Part shown: in pieces, positions 61,222 to 64,000 of the stretch
Numbering within the stretch: the first letter of the stretch is position 1
Layout: each line of letters starts with the position of its first letter
From: Loktanella sp. 5RATIMAR09
GTDB taxonomy: Bacteria > Pseudomonadota > Alphaproteobacteria > Rhodobacterales > Rhodobacteraceae
Assembly: GCF_001419985.1 (NCBI RefSeq)
Contig: NZ_LJAL01000004.1
Coordinates: 310,001 to 374,000 of the forward strand
DNA: 64,000 nucleotides
Direction: 5' to 3'
Notes under the pieces: model-generated
Seen by the model: the letters and a program-made list of their open reading frames with translations, nothing else
Told to the model about the DNA's origin: nothing
The model's database searches: none
Program-made: the position numbers and the translations under genes

Positions 61222-61716
61222 ATGTCTGCACCTTCAACAGCCCGCGTCGGGCACGTTCACCTGCGGGTCTCTGATCTTGAACGCTCTATTGCCTTTTACG
61301 CAGGCGTTCTGGGTTTCGGATTAACCCAACGCTACGGCGATCAGGCGGCGTTTCTTGCCGCTGGCGATTATCACCACCACATCGGCCTGAACACGTGGGA
61401 CAGCCTTGGTGCAACACCGCCACCTGCGGGGCACACTGGCCTCTACCACACGGCCTTTCTGTACCCCGACAGAAAGTCGCTGGCCCAAGTCGTCCGGCGC
61501 GTGCTCGATGCGGGCGTTCCACTTGATGGCGCAGGCGACCACGGGGTGAGCGAGGCGATCTATCTGCGTGACCCTGACCAGAACGGCGTTGAGCTATACT
61601 ATGACCGCCCGGTGGCGGTCTGGCCCCGCGATGCAGACGGCACGCTCGCCATGACCAATAACCGGGTTGATTTGCCAGCCCTCTTGGCGCTGGCCGAATC
61701 GTCGTCACAAAACTGA
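61222..61716 (+). CDS. VOC-superfamily (glyoxalase/dioxygenase fold) protein
   Basis: 164 residues with two betaalphabeta-beta-beta modules. VGHVHLRVSDLERSIAFYAGVLGFGLTQRYGDQAAFLAAGDYHHHIGLNTW begins module 1 with a metal-ligand His (GHVHL), and GLYHTAFLYPDRKSLAQVVRRVLDAGVPL and AIYLRDPDQNGVELYYDRP give the second His and the Glu. This is the standard 2-His-1-Glu VOC site. It resembles single-domain catechol-dioxygenase-like proteins. The start is ATG 61222 with AAGAGG upstream. The substrate is unknown. Confidence 0.9.
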   Translation: MSAPSTARVGHVHLRVSDLERSIAFYAGVLGFGLTQRYGDQAAFLAAGDYHHHIGLNTWDSLGATPPPAGHTGLYHTAFLYPDRKSLAQVVRRVLDAGVPLDGAGDHGVSEAIYLRDPDQNGVELYYDRPVAVWPRDADGTLAMTNNRVDLPALLALAESSSQN

Positions 61717-61897
61717 ATCCCTTAGGTCCCACAACAAGGGGGCGTCGAAGAATCGCGCAACTGTCCGCAAAGGTGTTTCTCGTCCCGTGATCACCTGGGT
61801 CGGCTCATGCGTCCGGTGTACCCCCGACATCGGACGCATCCCCCACTTTACCCTCCCATTTCGTGGGCCTAGGGTGGCCGCAAAGGGAGATTGCAAC

Positions 61898-62761
61898 ATG
61901 GCGACCGGCAAAAACATCCGCACCTATTTCGAAGGCACATGGCATGAAGGCGACGTCCCTGTGATGCGCGCGGCGGATCATGGCGCGTGGCTGGGAACGA
62001 CGGTTTTTGATGGCGCGCGCTTTGTGAACGGGCTCATGCCTGATCTTGACCTGCATTGCGCCCGCGTGAACCGTTCAGCCGAGGCGCTGATGATCACGCC
62101 GACCGTCAGCACAAAAGACATGATCGCGATCACAAAAGAGGGTCTGGCAAAATACGCCACAGGCGCCGCCGTGTATATCCGCCCGATGTATTGGGCAATC
62201 CACGGCGATGCCACAGCGATTGTTCCCAGCGCCGAGGAAACCGGTTTTGCCATTTGTCTTGAAGAAATCCCTTTTGCTGCGGCAAGCGCCACGACAACAC
62301 TGGGCCTGACCAAATTCCGCCGTCCTGTAATCGACGACGCGGTGGTGAACGCCAAGGCAGGCTGCCTTTACCCCAATAACGCCCGGATGCTGGCCGAGGT
62401 CCGCGCCCGTGGTTTTTCAAACGCACTCGTCGCCGATGCGATGGGCAACGTGGCCGAGACAGCAACCGCCAACGTCTTTATGGTCAAGGATGGCGAAGTT
62501 TTCACCCCCATCCCCAATGGCACCTTCCTGTCCGGCATCACGCGCGCACGGCACATCTCGAACCTGCGTGCGGAAGGCGTCAAAGTGCATGAAACCGTAC
62601 TCACCTTCGATGATTTCCGCGGCGCTGACGAGGTTTTTCTTTCGGGCAACATGTCCAAGGTGACGCCCGTCACCGCATTCGAGGATACGCAATATCAGGT
62701 TGGTCCTGTGACCCGCCAAGTACGTGAAATGTATTGGGACTGGGCGGCCGGCACTGCATAG
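61898..62761 (+). CDS. Class IV aminotransferase (branched-chain amino-acid aminotransferase-like)
   Basis: 287-residue PLP enzyme. WHEGDVPVMRAADHGAWLGTTVFDGARFVNG is the fold-type IV opening, DDAVVNAKAGCLYPNNARMLAEVRARGFSNAL holds the PLP-binding Lys (NAKAG) and AETATANVFMVKDGEVFTPIPNGTFLSGITRARHISNL the Glu/phosphate cup. BCAT is the usual annotation; D-amino-acid or aminodeoxychorismate-type activity cannot be excluded from the fold. The start is ATG 61898 with AAGGGAGA upstream; the frame is open 231 nt further but overlaps the VOC gene. A 7-bp hairpin follows the stop. Confidence 0.92.
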   Translation: MATGKNIRTYFEGTWHEGDVPVMRAADHGAWLGTTVFDGARFVNGLMPDLDLHCARVNRSAEALMITPTVSTKDMIAITKEGLAKYATGAAVYIRPMYWAIHGDATAIVPSAEETGFAICLEEIPFAAASATTTLGLTKFRRPVIDDAVVNAKAGCLYPNNARMLAEVRARGFSNALVADAMGNVAETATANVFMVKDGEVFTPIPNGTFLSGITRARHISNLRAEGVKVHETVLTFDDFRGADEVFLSGNMSKVTPVTAFEDTQYQVGPVTRQVREMYWDWAAGTA

Positions 62762-62763
62762 CA

Positions 62764-62785
62764 GGCAACGCAATCTGTCGTTGCC
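62764..62785 (+). terminator. Hairpin after the aminotransferase gene
   Basis: GGCAACG (62764-62770), 8-nt loop, CGTTGCC (62779-62785), beginning 3 nt past the stop. No T-tail; a candidate weak terminator or stabiliser before the universal stress gene. Confidence 0.4.
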
Positions 62786-62830
62786 AGCACGTGAAGGATG
62801 CGCCACACTTACCCCAAGAGGGAGAGCAAC

Positions 62831-63286
62831 ATGCGTAAGTTTCTGGTCGTTTTGGATGACAGCCGCGAGTGCCTGAATGCGATGCGCTTTGCTGCGATGC
62901 GCGCATCCCATACCGGTGGCGGCGTGGCTGTTCTGTCCATCATCCCGCCTGACGAATTCAACCACTGGATCGGCGTGGGCGAGATCATGCGCGCCGAGGC
63001 CCGCGAGCGGATCGAAGTCCACTTTGAAGTCTTTGCGAAATGGATGCGCGACAAACAGAACGTTGATCCTGAACTCGTGATCCGCGAAGGCGAGCCGCTC
63101 AGTGAAATTATCGCCTATGTGAACGAAGACCCCGAAATCGGCGTTTTGGTTCTGGGGGCCGGCATTGATAGCAAAGGCCCAGGGCCCCTGGTGTCACAAC
63201 TCAGCAAGCAATCCGGTAGCCTGCCTGTCCCGATCACGATTGTGCCGGGTGATCTGTCCAAAGAACGGCTCGAGGCGATCACATAG
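62831..63286 (+). CDS. Universal stress protein (UspA family)
   Basis: 151-residue Rossmann-like USP domain: MRKFLVVLDDSRECLNAMRFAAMRASHTGGGVAVLSIIPP, with the ATP-site Asp in VVLDDS, and IGVLVLGAGIDSKGPGPLVSQLSKQSGSLPVPITIVPGD with the C-terminal G-x2-G-ish phosphate loop modified. Whether it binds ATP is unclear because the canonical G-2x-G-9x-G(S/T) is only partly kept. The start is ATG 62831 behind GAGGGAGAG. It is commonly found beside NfuA in this family of bacteria, as here. Confidence 0.9.
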   Translation: MRKFLVVLDDSRECLNAMRFAAMRASHTGGGVAVLSIIPPDEFNHWIGVGEIMRAEARERIEVHFEVFAKWMRDKQNVDPELVIREGEPLSEIIAYVNEDPEIGVLVLGAGIDSKGPGPLVSQLSKQSGSLPVPITIVPGDLSKERLEAIT

Positions 63287-63375
63287 CCCTGCACGGCCGA
63301 TTTAGAATCATTCCAAACCTTGACATCAGCGTCTGTCGGTCGCATATCTAAAGCCTGACAAAAAAGGTTGGCCAC

Positions 63376-63939
63376 ATGTTCATCCAGACTGAATCGACAC
63401 CAAACCCCGCAACGCTCAAGTTTCTGCCCGGCCAGAACGTGCTTGAGGTCGGCACCGCCGACTTCCCAAGTGTCGAGGCGGCTGAAAACTCGCCGCTCGC
63501 CAAGCGCATCTTTGCCGCCGGTGGTGTGACGGGCGTCTTCTTTGGCCTTGATTTCGTGACCGTCACGAAGGCCGACGATGTCGCGTGGGACCACATCAAA
63601 CCGGGTATTCTTGGCGCGATCATGGAGCACTATCAATCCGGTCAATCCGTGATGGCCGATGACCATAAACCGGTCAGCGGGCATGCCGAACACAGCGGCG
63701 AGGACGCCGAGATTGTCGGCCAGATCAAAGAACTGCTTGATACCCGCGTGCGCCCGGCCGTGGCACAGGATGGTGGCGACATCACCTTCCACGGATTTGA
63801 GCGCGGTATCGTGTACCTGCACATGCAAGGTGCATGCGCCGGTTGCCCGTCATCAACGCTGACCCTGAAAATGGGTATTGAAAACCTGCTGCGCCACTAC
63901 ATCCCCGAGGTGGTCGAGGTGCGGCCAGTTGCAGCCTAA
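63376..63939 (+). CDS. NifU/NfuA-type Fe-S cluster scaffold or carrier
   Basis: 187 residues with the Nfu N-terminal domain (FIQTESTPNPATLKFLPGQNVLEVGTADFPS) and a C-terminal NifU domain (KELLDTRVRPAVAQDGGDITFHGFERGIVYLHMQGACAGCPSSTLTLKMGIENLL) holding CAGC, the CxxC that binds a 4Fe-4S cluster between two subunits. It delivers clusters to target enzymes; the Nfu_N layout is the alphaproteobacterial/mitochondrial NFU1 type rather than the E. coli NfuA type with a degenerate A-type domain. It starts at ATG 63376 and ends before a terminator. Confidence 0.94.
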   Translation: MFIQTESTPNPATLKFLPGQNVLEVGTADFPSVEAAENSPLAKRIFAAGGVTGVFFGLDFVTVTKADDVAWDHIKPGILGAIMEHYQSGQSVMADDHKPVSGHAEHSGEDAEIVGQIKELLDTRVRPAVAQDGGDITFHGFERGIVYLHMQGACAGCPSSTLTLKMGIENLLRHYIPEVVEVRPVAA

Positions 63940-63965
63940 GCCAATTATCTTGGCATTCGACACAT

Positions 63966-63990
63966 CGGCGGCGCATTGCGCCGCCGCTTT
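63966..63990 (+). terminator. Rho-independent terminator after the nfu gene
   Basis: Stem CGGCGGCGC (63966-63974) with GCGCCGCCG (63978-63986), loop ATT, followed by CTTTGCTG. Nine GC pairs, short T-run. Lies 26 nt after the NifU gene stop. Confidence 0.8.
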
Positions 63991-64000
63991 GCTGTTGGGC

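Noticed and set aside
1-64000. Search for tRNA, rRNA, CRISPR arrays, IS elements, integrases, toxin-antitoxin pairs and restriction systems
   Set aside because: None recognised by eye on either strand; gaps are short and filled with promoters or hairpins.

Overview
The window reads as a chromosomal segment of an alphaproteobacterium of the family Rhodobacteraceae, most likely the marine Roseobacter group. Several things point there: a MipZ-type division ATPase in place of MinD, a class I (archaeal-type) lysyl-tRNA synthetase, an RpoHII-like heat-shock/oxidative sigma factor, a four-domain dimethylglycine-dehydrogenase-like oxidase with a GcvT half, and the block ffh, chorismate mutase, rpsP, rimM, trmD, rplS, rpmE. 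Base composition looks even at roughly 60% G+C. I see no rRNA, tRNA, CRISPR array, insertion sequence, prophage or integrase. Species cannot be assigned from the sequence alone.

Layout. 1-6.0 kb: a forward translation operon (SRP, ribosomal proteins S16, L19 and L31, tRNA and rRNA maturation factors) with two GNAT acetyltransferases and a chorismate mutase embedded, closed by a strong terminator. 6.0-11.4 kb: a membrane diguanylate cyclase, an RhlE-type RNA helicase, mipZ and a membrane-anchored glutamate-synthase-like protein. 11.4-18.0 kb: a reverse leucine block (leuC, leuD, a membrane protein, a secreted nuclease-family protein, leuB, an EamA transporter), with a 49-codon ORF ahead of leuC. 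18.0-28.8 kb: an accessory-looking stretch with an RTX protein, MscS channel, a wrecked Asp/Glu racemase gene, acs, a DUF1127-like small protein, an Ala/Lys/Pro-rich histone-H1-like protein, a large beta-helix protein, a DUF4864 protein and lysK. 28.8-37.2 kb: TerB, dacB, nadD, then an oxidoreductase cluster (aldo/keto reductase, two FAD amine-oxidase-like enzymes, a D-2-hydroxyacid dehydrogenase). 37.2-45.2 kb: SH3 protein, cation efflux, M3 peptidase, and a reverse operon coaBC, dut, a membrane-tethered ThiF/MoeB protein, an amino-acid binding protein and one permease. 45.2-60.1 kb: rpoH, cobU plus a phosphatase, GST, comM, hydrolase, gshB, yraN and rsmI facing an LpoA-like lipoprotein, then glnD, murJ, a rhomboid-fold protein and trpS. 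60.3-64.0 kb: secreted glutathione peroxidase, VOC protein, a class IV aminotransferase, UspA and a NifU/NfuA protein.

Most of the window is ordinary core genome in tightly packed operons, with many 1-4 nt stop/start overlaps implying translational coupling. I found no convincing new multi-gene defence or biosynthetic system. The most unusual observations are: two 26-nt near-identical palindromes that each contain the stop codon of the gene they end; a rhomboid protein that has lost the catalytic Ser and His; an internally deleted racemase gene; a secreted-nuclease gene whose signal-peptide coding sequence crosses the upstream stop codon without a standard start; an ABC binding-protein/permease pair with no ATPase beside it; and a well-translated-looking 49-aa ORF upstream of leuC.
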